A DNA stretch of 64,000 nt from assembly GCF_013407185.1 (NCBI RefSeq), contig NZ_CP026995.1, positions 1,385,913-1,449,912 on the forward strand, in the 5' to 3' direction. This document shows positions 20,052 through 27,816 of this stretch, one piece after another. A program made the position numbers and the translations under genes. Each line of letters begins with the position of its first letter. Position 1 is the first letter of the stretch. Below the pieces are notes generated by a model that saw only the letters and a program-made list of their open reading frames with translations, did not search any database and had not been told where the DNA came from. Origin of the DNA: Nitrosopumilus ureiphilus. Lineage in GTDB: Archaea; Thermoproteota; Nitrososphaeria; Nitrososphaerales; Nitrosopumilaceae.

Positions 20052-21962
20052 CTAGTTTTCAAAGATTGGAAGTGTTATGAAGAAGGTCACGCCACCAAAA
20101 TCATTACTTTGCGCATGAATTGTTCCAGCATGTTCAATTATGATGGATTTGGCCACATACAACCCAATTGGATCATCACCGGTTTGCGCATCAGGGGATT
20201 TCAGCTCAAATAAATTATCAAGGGACTGATCAGGACTAATTTCCCGAGCATCAGATATCATAATTTCAACCTGTTTTTCGCCAATCTTTCGAGTTTTGAT
20301 GTCTATTTTACCGGATGTTGAATGTTTCAAAGAATTGTCAAGGATATTGAATATTGCCCGTTTGAACATTTTCTTATCAACAAATACTTTCACGTCATCA
20401 TCATCTATGTGTAAAGAGATGTTACTGGATTTTGGATGTTTGTCAAACAAAGCAACTGACTCAGACATGAGTTGGTTGATGGAAGTGTCTGTCATATCAT
20501 ATTGTGTCGTATTAGTTCTTGTCATGTAATAATCAATAAAATCATCAGTGGTTGTCTTTAGTTGCATAAGATCATTTTCTACGAACAGCAGTGTTTCTGG
20601 ATTTTGTTCGTTTTTAAATAACTCTATGTTTTTAACTAAAGAACTTATTGGGGCTAGGATCTTTTTTGTAAATGATTCGGTCATTTCATCTCGAAATGAT
20701 TGGTTATTCTTGATTTCTTCAAGAGCGTTTTGCAATTCATCGGTCCTAAGTTTTATTAGTTCTCGCAGATTTTCGTTTGTAAATTTGATACTTTCTTTCA
20801 TATAATCAAATTTATTTGCAAGATCACCAATCTCATCATCGGTTTTAACATCGATATCCACATCATAATCACCTTCAGCGATTTTGACAGACGCATCTTT
20901 GAGTTTGACCAAAGGTTTAGAGATAGAAGAACGGACGTAAATTGCCACCATCACTGCAGAGGTTATGGTTGTAATCGATATAATCAAGATAGTGTTAGTT
21001 AGACCTACCACAGGTTTTAGCAGATCATCAGTATTTTGTTTTAAGACTAGTGTCCATCCAAGACTTGGAAAATCTCTTTGGGGTTGAGATTTAGCATAAA
21101 CATGAATGGTATCTATTCCCAATTGATCAGTACTAAGAAGATAGTCAGATGTTTCAGACATCATGACATATTCAGGTAGTGGCACATAATTTCCAAACTC
21201 AGGATCAGCTGAATCATAAAGAATTTTTCCGGAAGAATCAATCAAAGAAATGTCAGAATCCAAGAATTTATTTTTTGATCTAAGATCATAGATCATGATT
21301 ATAATGTCCTGTAGTTTGACATTAGTTTTTAGAACACCAATGAAATTTCCATCTGAATCAGAAATTTTATACGCAAGGTCTTGTGTGTAGATTTTAGAAT
21401 CTTCATCAAACTGTACATCACCAATAAAATATCCGGTAGTTACAACAGCATCCCACCAATCACTTTTGTCTACAGAAACATCGTCTAGGGGTTTAACAGA
21501 TGCCACTATGAAACCGTGTGGATTAACTACAACAATCTCGTTGTAAAGTTCATATCGGTATTTATTTTCAATATATCTTGCAGAGTTTTGTAGTTTTATC
21601 GACAGATCATTATTTAGAATTTCATTTACAGAAAAAGATACAGGCCCAACATCAGCAGTATTGTTGGTAAACATTTCAATTGGAACGTCATAATTGGAGT
21701 TGGAATCCACTAAGAATTTCTCGACAAAGATTTCATCAGAAAGCATTACAAGGCCTAAGATTTTCTCCCTCATACCATCGTCAATAAAATACATTGTTTG
21801 AGACAAGGTTTCAGAATGGTCAGTTCCAATTTCATGAATAATTTTTTCTTGACTAGTCGTAATAGTAAGAAAACCCATGACACCTATTGAGACAATAATT
21901 ACAAAAAAACTTAGTAAAATTTTAATTCCAATTTTCATTTTATTTATCTGATCCTCATTCAC
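20052..21962 (-). CDS. Cache-HAMP histidine-kinase-like sensor lacking the phospho-acceptor His
   Basis: This 636-residue membrane sensor has a first transmembrane helix at about residues 12-33, a roughly 250-residue extracytoplasmic Cache-like domain, a second helix near residues 320-342, a HAMP domain (SKPLVKLKDASVKIAEGDYDV), a dimerisation helix pair and a C-terminal GHKL ATPase domain. Where kinases have SHELRTPL this protein reads TKKILAPI, so the His is Lys (about K433). The N box (FNILDNSLKHS) is kept, but the G1 box reads DAREIS instead of DxGxGI. It is most likely a pseudokinase or signals through a partner. No response regulator gene adjoins it. Confidence 0.8.
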   Translation of the reverse strand: MNEDQINKMKIGIKILLSFFVIIVSIGVMGFLTITTSQEKIIHEIGTDHSETLSQTMYFIDDGMREKILGLVMLSDEIFVEKFLVDSNSNYDVPIEMFTNNTADVGPVSFSVNEILNNDLSIKLQNSARYIENKYRYELYNEIVVVNPHGFIVASVKPLDDVSVDKSDWWDAVVTTGYFIGDVQFDEDSKIYTQDLAYKISDSDGNFIGVLKTNVKLQDIIIMIYDLRSKNKFLDSDISLIDSSGKILYDSADPEFGNYVPLPEYVMMSETSDYLLSTDQLGIDTIHVYAKSQPQRDFPSLGWTLVLKQNTDDLLKPVVGLTNTILIISITTITSAVMVAIYVRSSISKPLVKLKDASVKIAEGDYDVDIDVKTDDEIGDLANKFDYMKESIKFTNENLRELIKLRTDELQNALEEIKNNQSFRDEMTESFTKKILAPISSLVKNIELFKNEQNPETLLFVENDLMQLKTTTDDFIDYYMTRTNTTQYDMTDTSINQLMSESVALFDKHPKSSNISLHIDDDDVKVFVDKKMFKRAIFNILDNSLKHSTSGKIDIKTRKIGEKQVEIMISDAREISPDQSLDNLFELKSPDAQTGDDPIGLYVAKSIIIEHAGTIHAQSNDFGGVTFFITLPIFEN

Positions 21963-22101
21963 ATATATTCTAAAAGTTGAAATTTACCAGTAAGAGAATC
22001 CTCTACAAACAAAATATTGAAATTCATCAAATTACCAGATATAACAAACCACCATTTTAAAACAATTAACTATATAGAGCATACAACACTAAATTCTGAA
22101 G

Positions 22102-22506
22102 TTGGAAGATAAAGAAGCAATAATAAAAATTATTGAATCTTTTTTTGAGTGTGGAAAAACAAAAGACTTTGCATTGTTACAAAAAATACAGTTAAACGAT
22201 CCGAATTTCTCAAGTTTTAGTGATGTTCCACCATTTGATCTAAAAGATTTTCAAACAACAATTGAGCTAGAAGAGTTGAAGTTTGTCAGTATTTCAGATT
22301 ATGACTATCAGATAAAAAATACAAAGATTAGTGTATTTAATAATACAGCTGTAGTAGCAATGGAAATTAATCAGAAAGGATTGCTTGTAGATACCAAAGC
22401 TTACACAGGCGAACATATTTCAATTGAGGGAAGAGCAACATTTGTTTTAGTAAAACAACCAACATGGAAAATTGCACATATTCATTTATCAAAGATTGGC
22501 GTATGA
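22102..22506 (+). CDS. SnoaL/NTF2-like fold protein
   Basis: This 134-residue protein starts at TTG; no ATG or GTG is available in frame upstream. An N-terminal helix pair (EDKEAIIKIIESFFECGKT and DFALLQKIQ) followed by FSDVPPFDL and curved beta strands ending RATFVLVKQPTWKIAHIHLS is the pattern of the SnoaL/DUF4440 branch of the NTF2 superfamily. Such domains bind small hydrophobic ligands or act as isomerases or hydrolases. No catalytic residues can be assigned here. It is convergent with the aldolase gene, one base apart. Confidence 0.6.
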   Translation: MEDKEAIIKIIESFFECGKTKDFALLQKIQLNDPNFSSFSDVPPFDLKDFQTTIELEELKFVSISDYDYQIKNTKISVFNNTAVVAMEINQKGLLVDTKAYTGEHISIEGRATFVLVKQPTWKIAHIHLSKIGV

Positions 22507-22507
22507 A

Positions 22508-23344
22508 CTATTTTTCAGGATTGAATGGTTTTTTTGGTGTGGTTGAGTTCTTTTTGGACTCTTCGCTTACTAATTTTTTATAGAGTTTGAATGCTTGATC
22601 AACATTTGAGTTTCCATGCACTATTGATCTTACTGCGCGAATCATTGAAACTGGGTGCTCTGATTGCCAGATGTTTCTACCCATATCAACACCAACTGCG
22701 CCACCTCTGATTGCATTGTACGTTAATTGTAATGCATCACGTTCAGGGATTTTTTTCCCACCTGCAACAATAATTGGTACAGGGCATGATTGAACGACTT
22801 TTTCAAAATTATTACAATAGTAAGTTTTTACAATATGTGCACCTTGTTCAGCAGCTACTCTACATGCCAAGGAAAGATATCTAGCATCTTTGCCAAGTTC
22901 TTTTCCAACTGCAGTTACTGCCAAAACTGGGAGCCCATATCTTTCAGCTTCACCAACTAATTTTCCAAGATTAACAATAGTTTGATATTCATATTTTGAA
23001 CCAACAAAGATGGACATTGCAAGGGCGCAGGCATTTAGTCTGATTGCATCTTCAATGGATACTGTAATGTCTTCCTGAGACAGGTCCTCGCCAATTATAC
23101 TTGAGCCGCCAGAGACTCTCAATACCATAGGAGTGTCAGTTGTTGCTGAAACACATGTCCTTTGAACCCCTCTTGTAACCATTAAAGAGTCACAATGTTT
23201 CAAGAGAGGAGCAATTACCTTTTTTGGATCCTCTAATTTTTCAGTAGGACCCAGAAAATATCCATGGTCTACGGCCAACATTAATGCACGGTTATTTTGT
23301 GGCTTGATGATGCTTGAAATTCTGTTTTTTAATCCCCAATCCAT
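22508..23344 (-). CDS. DhnA/LsrF-type class I aldolase
   Basis: This TIM-barrel protein belongs to the DhnA family, which includes archaeal class I fructose-bisphosphate aldolase, ADH synthase and LsrF. Family features are ALMLAVDHGYFLGP near the N-terminus, the Schiff-base lysine strand HIVKTYY, and the phosphate-binding end IIVAGGKK with GAVGVDMGRNIWQ. I prefer the ATG at 23344, preceded by GAAGAG, giving 278 residues. A TTG at 23401 would add 19 basic residues and overlap the upstream dehydrogenase gene by 11 bases. The exact substrate cannot be decided from sequence; sugar-phosphate aldolase or aromatic amino acid precursor synthesis are both open. Confidence 0.75.
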   Translation of the reverse strand: MDWGLKNRISSIIKPQNNRALMLAVDHGYFLGPTEKLEDPKKVIAPLLKHCDSLMVTRGVQRTCVSATTDTPMVLRVSGGSSIIGEDLSQEDITVSIEDAIRLNACALAMSIFVGSKYEYQTIVNLGKLVGEAERYGLPVLAVTAVGKELGKDARYLSLACRVAAEQGAHIVKTYYCNNFEKVVQSCPVPIIVAGGKKIPERDALQLTYNAIRGGAVGVDMGRNIWQSEHPVSMIRAVRSIVHGNSNVDQAFKLYKKLVSEESKKNSTTPKKPFNPEK

Positions 23345-23390
23345 ATCTCTTCGAATTTGAAATAATCGAAATACCTTTCTTAAGCCTTTC

Positions 23391-24419
23391 TTATTTTGCA
23401 ATGATTATCTTCATTGCATTCTCACCTGTACGTGCATGATCAAATGCCTTTTGAGAATCATCAATGGAATAAGTATGAGTGATTAGTTGTTTGACATCAA
23501 TTTTTGAGGATTCGATTAGCTCGAGTGCTTCTTTGGTATCTTTATCGGAAGCAGCATAACTAGTTACCAGAGTTATTTCTTTAGAGTAAATTTTACTCAT
23601 GTCCAAATTTAGTTGTGCGCCTTTTGATGGAACTCCAAATAGCATAACAGAACCTCCTTTTCGGACCATATCTATTGCATCCTCTAGTGCCTTGAGACTA
23701 CTAGTAGCTACAATTGCTACATCAACACCCCTTCCTTCAGTACCATCCAAAATTTTTTGCTTTCTGTTTTCATCCATAGAGTGAATTGAATCAGTAATGT
23801 CAAATTTTTTTGCAAAGTCCAATCTAAAGTCATTAACATCAAAACAGAAAATTTTTGAGAATTTTTTTACATGTGCCAACATTACATGCATCATACCTGT
23901 AGGACCTACCCCAAAAATTGCTGCAGAGTCACCTTCATGATAGGAAAATTTTGTCCATGCCCTAACACAACATGCTAAAGGTTCAATCATTGCAGCCTCT
24001 TCAAAACTTAGTGAGTCAGAGATTTTCAAAATACCACCGTGAGATACATTCCAGGCAGGTACAACATATTCTTCAGATAATCCACATGGAGAAAGATTTG
24101 TTTCATAGTATTTTGGACACATGGTTTCATTTCCATGATTGCATAAATGACAATCATAACATGGAACGTGATGATGAGTAAATACCCGGTCACCTTTTTT
24201 AAATCCGGTGACTGCAGAACCAACATCCAAAATTATTCCCGATGGTTCATGACCTAAACGCATTGAGGGCTGACCATATTGGCCAAAGACCTTTTCTAAA
24301 TCAGAGCCACATATTCCACAAGCATTCATCTGAACTAAAACATCACCATTTCCCATTGATGGTTTATCAGTTTCATCAACAGAAATCACAGATGGTTCTT
24401 TAACAGATGCAGTTTTCAT
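23391..24419 (-). CDS. Zinc-dependent medium-chain alcohol dehydrogenase
   Basis: This 342-residue enzyme belongs to the MDR superfamily, closest in pattern to threonine/sorbitol dehydrogenases. The catalytic zinc ligands are visible as CGICGSD and GHEPSG, the structural zinc site as four cysteines in CYDCHLCNHGNETMC, and a Rossmann domain as IFGVGPTGMMH followed by CFDVNDFRL. It probably oxidises a polyol, amino alcohol or secondary alcohol with NAD(P). The stop overlaps the long form of the downstream aldolase gene, so the two are likely co-transcribed and may share a sugar or polyol pathway. Confidence 0.82.
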   Translation of the reverse strand: MKTASVKEPSVISVDETDKPSMGNGDVLVQMNACGICGSDLEKVFGQYGQPSMRLGHEPSGIILDVGSAVTGFKKGDRVFTHHHVPCYDCHLCNHGNETMCPKYYETNLSPCGLSEEYVVPAWNVSHGGILKISDSLSFEEAAMIEPLACCVRAWTKFSYHEGDSAAIFGVGPTGMMHVMLAHVKKFSKIFCFDVNDFRLDFAKKFDITDSIHSMDENRKQKILDGTEGRGVDVAIVATSSLKALEDAIDMVRKGGSVMLFGVPSKGAQLNLDMSKIYSKEITLVTSYAASDKDTKEALELIESSKIDVKQLITHTYSIDDSQKAFDHARTGENAMKIIIAK

Positions 24420-24459
24420 TGCAACTCATTAGAAAATTGAATATAAGTAGATTAAGCAA

Positions 24460-24753
24460 TCATACACCAAGAATCTTTTTCAGCATAACTCTGTAATCAA
24501 TTTCAGTTTTTTCACTTCCAGTTGCAGGTAATGCAAAAACCAAAGTAGATTTTTCTGCTCTTAGTGCTGTTAATTCATCATTAATTGGTTCAGTGATATC
24601 ATCACTTACCAATACTAGTCCAACATCAGAATCGTCAGTTAGTCTCTTAATTTCATTCAAAGCCTTTTGAGGAGTTTCAGAGATAATTCCTGGAACACCT
24701 GCTAATTGGAAACTAGTAACAAACGATTTGCTGCCAACAGTGAAGATTTTCAC
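24460..24753 (-). CDS. atpF: A-type ATP synthase subunit F
   Basis: The 97-residue product matches the A/V-type ATP synthase F subunit: an N-terminal strand KIFTVGSKSFVTSFQLAGV, then ISETPQKAL, VGLVLVSDDIT and the closing FALPATGSEKTE segment. Subunit F sits at the base of the central stalk. I start it at GTG 24753, because a TATA-like TTAAATTA lies about 25 bases upstream, as expected for a leaderless archaeal message. An ATG at 24807 would add 18 residues not typical of the family. No other ATP synthase genes are nearby. Confidence 0.82.
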   Translation of the reverse strand: MKIFTVGSKSFVTSFQLAGVPGIISETPQKALNEIKRLTDDSDVGLVLVSDDITEPINDELTALRAEKSTLVFALPATGSEKTEIDYRVMLKKILGV

Positions 24754-24842
24754 AGTTAAAATTTTTGTCCATTCTAATTTAACCCTTTTTGGTAGTGTGT
24801 AGATCAAGAAAGATTGATTTAGTTTAAAAAATCAGTGAATTC

Positions 24843-25142
24843 ATGGTAGAAATTGATATTCAAAAGGACGTGTACTTATTCCTGCACGGACGAATGGATC
24901 TTAAAGAAAAAGCAATGAATGCACTCACAACAAAGGGATTCTCAAGGGACAAAGTCATCATGGCATTACCAAACAAAGTTGGAAATGTCGGAGATTATAT
25001 GGCAATGTTATGGATGCCTCCAAATCCAGATCATGTGAAAATTCAAGAAATTACCAAAGTTGAGGAGGTAGAACCAGAAGGAATGATAGGACTTTGGAAA
25101 GGCGTGTCAAAAGATGATATTGATTCTATTCAGTTAAAATAA
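24843..25142 (+). CDS. Conserved hypothetical protein (99 aa)
   Basis: A soluble 99-residue protein with an alpha/beta appearance: VYLFLHGRMDLKEKAM, then KVIMALPNKVGNVGDYMAMLWMPP, ending with an acidic segment. No catalytic motif or signal peptide is visible. It is divergent from atpF with an 89-base gap, and convergent with the next minus-strand gene, whose stop begins one base after this one. The family is unknown to me. Clean composition and the tight packing support a real gene. Confidence 0.65.
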   Translation: MVEIDIQKDVYLFLHGRMDLKEKAMNALTTKGFSRDKVIMALPNKVGNVGDYMAMLWMPPNPDHVKIQEITKVEEVEPEGMIGLWKGVSKDDIDSIQLK

Positions 25143-25394
25143 TCAACTAAATCCGGCACCAAAATCAGTACCTTTTTCTAGAATGTCACCTGAATCAGAA
25201 TTTTTTAATTTTCTGTAAAGTAATGTTTCATAAACCAATTTCATTGATGAATCATCATCAAGACTGCAATCATCTTTGATTAGATTTTTGTATTTTTCTA
25301 ATTTTGTTTCATCTTGTTCATCAGGAGATATTCCATCATGAACCATCAAATTTGCAATTTTCTCAATTTCAGAATTTTGTTGTTCTTCATCCAT
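25143..25394 (-). CDS. Small acidic hypothetical protein (83 aa)
   Basis: This 83-residue protein is rich in Asp, Glu and Lys and is predicted to be mostly helical (DEEQQNSEIEKIANLMVHDG, then KLVYETLLYRKLKN). It has no cysteines, signal peptide or membrane segment. The transposon described at 25437-26704 sits 42 bases upstream of its start, so its promoter region may have been altered by the insertion. No family is recognised. Confidence 0.55.
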   Translation of the reverse strand: MDEEQQNSEIEKIANLMVHDGISPDEQDETKLEKYKNLIKDDCSLDDDSSMKLVYETLLYRKLKNSDSGDILEKGTDFGAGFS

Positions 25395-25428
25395 AATTTT
25401 CGATACAATTTCTAGTTATTAACACGTT

Positions 25429-25436
25429 CGAATAGT
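25429..25436. repeat. Left target-site duplication of TnpB element
   Basis: The 8-bp sequence CGAATAGT directly abuts the left terminal inverted repeat and is repeated exactly at 26705-26712 abutting the right one. Perfect direct repeats in this position are what staggered-cut DDE transposases leave. Confidence 0.85.
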
Positions 25437-26704
25437 GGTTCTGTGAAGTCATGGAGACCTCGACTTTGATACATCGACTATTCGGATTGCCACATCATTG
25501 TAATTACAACATATGGGTTCCGACATTCGTGAAAAAAGTTCACTTGTCGCTTCACCTGTATCGCCTTTGGCATGGGTAAACCTAGACCACGCCTTGTGGG
25601 CAATGTTCATGGATGCTATTACATCCCTGTCCATGCTCTTGCCACAATTAGTGCACAATAATTTACGTCTGTTTTGTATGTCCTCTTGGATTCTCTTTCC
25701 GCATATCGGACACAACTTGCTTGTGCGTTTCGGGTCAACAAAGACAACTGGGATTCCAACCCACAATGCCTTGTATTGCACCTGTCTTTGCAGTTCATAG
25801 AACTGCCAGCCGTTCAACTTTCCTCTGTATTTTTTACCCTGACCATTTCCCTTTCTGTACAGTTTTCTGATTCCCTTCAAGTCCTCAAAAGCAATTGCAG
25901 ATTTTGTCTCTACTGCATGATTTATAATATCTTTTGAGATTTTGTGGATGAATTGCTTGGTTCTGTTTTGTAGTCTTTGTTGCAGATTCTTGTAGTACTG
26001 TCTCTTCTTTCTGTGATCGTTTCTTTTGAATCCTGCTCTGGCATGAATTGTGTTTTGTTTGATTGAGAGTAACTTGTTTGTCTTGTAGAATGTTACTAGA
26101 CTGTCATTGCCACATGTTACGTTTCTTAAATTCCTGTCAATGCCGACTATCTTGGTACATTCTATCTCTTCAATCTCTTTTGAGATACACAAACTGATGT
26201 TGAAGGCAGTCAGTGAGAATGAACGTACAGTCATGGTTGGGTCTGACAGAATTTTTAGAGTGTGATGATTCAGTAAAATATGGATTGGCTGTCTTGGCTT
26301 GTATGGGATTGATAATAATGAACCGTTAATTTTAATTCCATAGCAGTTTGTCAGGAATTGCTTTCTGACAAATGGTGATTTTGTTTTTCTGCCTCTTTTG
26401 ATTGACTGTTTCATTTGTGAGAGCCTGCCACATGCTTGTGATATGGCGTTTAGTTTGTAGGATGACAAAATATCATATCTGGATAGTTCATGGTATGATA
26501 ACATGGAAAGTCTTTTCAGTGTAGAGCAGTTGTTTTCTAATCCAATTCTGATACAATGGTTTACCATTTTACGGAATGTTTCCATCATGGAATCTAAATC
26601 ATGGTTTTGTGGAACGTTCTGTTTTATTGACTTGATTGTCTTCAACAATTATCATTATTTATTATTTTAATTAAGGTTTCAGGTTTCCATAACTTCACAG
26701 AACC
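25437..26704 (-). mobile_element. TIR/TSD-bounded transposon carrying tnpB (1268 bp)
   Basis: The element is bounded by imperfect 24-bp terminal inverted repeats, 25437-25460 and 26681-26704, which match at 22 of 24 positions and begin GGTTCTGTGAAGT. They are flanked by the exact 8-bp direct repeat CGAATAGT. The only gene inside is tnpB, whose stop codon lies within the left repeat; no transposase is encoded. IS200/IS605 and IS607 elements normally lack such ends, so this looks like a non-autonomous DDE-type unit mobilised in trans that carries tnpB as cargo. Confidence 0.85.
25449..26648 (-). CDS. tnpB: TnpB RNA-guided nuclease family protein
   Basis: This 399-residue protein is a full-length TnpB, the compact RNA-guided nuclease ancestral to Cas12. 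The split RuvC site appears intact: GIDRN (about D171), AFEDLKGI (about E255) and SMDRDVIASMNI (about D340/D342). A four-cysteine zinc ribbon (CPIC and CTNC) lies between the last two. The basic N-terminal half is the wedge/REC-like RNA-binding part. No tnpA transposase adjoins it. In studied TnpB genes the guide RNA covers the 3' end of the gene; here only about 12 bases separate the stop from the element end. Confidence 0.88.
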   Translation of the reverse strand: MLKTIKSIKQNVPQNHDLDSMMETFRKMVNHCIRIGLENNCSTLKRLSMLSYHELSRYDILSSYKLNAISQACGRLSQMKQSIKRGRKTKSPFVRKQFLTNCYGIKINGSLLSIPYKPRQPIHILLNHHTLKILSDPTMTVRSFSLTAFNISLCISKEIEEIECTKIVGIDRNLRNVTCGNDSLVTFYKTNKLLSIKQNTIHARAGFKRNDHRKKRQYYKNLQQRLQNRTKQFIHKISKDIINHAVETKSAIAFEDLKGIRKLYRKGNGQGKKYRGKLNGWQFYELQRQVQYKALWVGIPVVFVDPKRTSKLCPICGKRIQEDIQNRRKLLCTNCGKSMDRDVIASMNIAHKAWSRFTHAKGDTGEATSELFSRMSEPICCNYNDVAIRIVDVSKSRSP

Positions 26705-26712
26705 CGAATAGT
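26705..26712. repeat. Right target-site duplication of TnpB element
   Basis: Exact second copy of CGAATAGT, adjoining the right inverted repeat. It lies just beyond the 3' end of the SWIM-domain gene, so the insertion fell between genes and broke none. Confidence 0.85.
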
Positions 26713-26718
26713 CAATAA

Positions 26719-27021
26719 TTACAAATCTGAAATTAATCCTGAAAGAAAATCAGTGAATTCATCATCAGAAAAAATGATTTTTTCGATTTTGTTTTCTTTT
26801 AGCGCTAATCTTGCAGAGTCAAGATGGTAGCAAGAAAGCTTCCCATTTAATTGACCAAAATAAAATCCAGGGCAAGAGCAATAACTTCCATCAGGATCAA
26901 TCCAGTGTTCTTCACCTTTTCCAACCACGGTCCAAATTTTTCTTTGGCTAGGTTCAAAAACATGTAATTTAACACGTTTTTCAGAAACTAGGACTTCGAC
27001 TCTATCAACGTCTTTGCTCAT
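26719..27021 (-). CDS. SWIM zinc-finger protein
   Basis: This 100-residue protein contains a SWIM-type zinc finger, CxCx(n)CxH, seen as YCSCPGFYFG followed by LSCYHL at about residues 47-67. SWIM domains bind DNA or proteins and often occur in recombination-related or transposase-linked proteins. Here the domain is nearly the whole protein, flanked by a beta-rich N-terminus (VEVLVSEKRVKLHVF) and an acidic C-terminal helix. It is divergent from the phosphoesterase gene, 17 bases apart. The role is unknown; a small partner of a recombination or RNA enzyme is one possibility. Confidence 0.75.
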   Translation of the reverse strand: MSKDVDRVEVLVSEKRVKLHVFEPSQRKIWTVVGKGEEHWIDPDGSYCSCPGFYFGQLNGKLSCYHLDSARLALKENKIEKIIFSDDEFTDFLSGLISDL

Positions 27022-27038
27022 AAGGATTTAATCAGGAT

Positions 27039-27803
27039 ATGTACAGTATAACTTTGATGTTGCAAACTAGAATCATCCCATCAAAACCTGCATTAATTTT
27101 AGAAGGTAAAAAAAAGAATCTCATAGTAACAGATATTCATTTAGGATTTGAGAGTGCTTTGCAATCAAACGAGATTTTTATAGGAAAAAATTCAACAGTT
27201 AATGAAACAATTCAAGAATTATCAGAAATTATCGATTCGGAGAATCCTGATTCAGTGATTCTGCTAGGAGATATAAAATCAAGCATCAAAAACATATCAA
27301 GAAACGAATGGAATGAAGTTCCTTTATTTTTTGAAGAAATTAGAAAAAAATGTGATGTAATATTAATTCCAGGCAATCATGATGCAAATATTCAGAAATT
27401 AGTACCAGAAAATATTTCCATGATTAGTTCAACAGGAATGGTTGAAGAGAATGTATTGCTAACACACGGACATACAATGCCATCAGAAAACTTTTCCCAT
27501 ATTGATAAAATCATAATGGGGCACATACATCCAGTGTTTTTTCAAGAAGATTCAATCATGAATGGGCAGAGAGTATGGATTTCACTCAAGACAGAAAAAC
27601 AGAAAATATTTCCATCAAAGTCGGGGGAATTAGAAATAATTATTGTTCCATCATTTAACAGATATTTTTATGCCACACAAAAACGACATTACAAAAAATC
27701 AATCTCACCAATCATAGAAAGATTGGAGATTTCATCTGCAAAGATCGTGTCATTAGAAGGAGCAGTTTTAGGGGACGAATCAATCATCAAGCAAGTGTTG
27801 TAA
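27039..27803 (+). CDS. Calcineurin-like metallophosphoesterase
   Basis: This 254-residue protein carries the metallophosphoesterase signature motifs in order: TDIHLGFE (DxH), LLGDIKS (GDxx), IPGNHD (GNHD) and THGHTMP followed by MGHIHP (GHxH). These bind a two-metal centre that hydrolyses phosphodiesters or phosphomonoesters. It resembles the archaeal ICC-like/MJ0037 group. An ATG six codons in (27057) is an equally good start. It is convergent with carB, 13 bases apart. Substrate unknown. Confidence 0.8.
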   Translation: MYSITLMLQTRIIPSKPALILEGKKKNLIVTDIHLGFESALQSNEIFIGKNSTVNETIQELSEIIDSENPDSVILLGDIKSSIKNISRNEWNEVPLFFEEIRKKCDVILIPGNHDANIQKLVPENISMISSTGMVEENVLLTHGHTMPSENFSHIDKIIMGHIHPVFFQEDSIMNGQRVWISLKTEKQKIFPSKSGELEIIIVPSFNRYFYATQKRHYKKSISPIIERLEISSAKIVSLEGAVLGDESIIKQVL

Positions 27804-27816
27804 TTTTAAGACAGGG

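Noticed and set aside
25437-26704. Classification as an IS605-type element
   Set aside because: Those elements lack terminal inverted repeats and target duplications and end in hairpins; no tnpA is present. Only the tnpB gene is shared.
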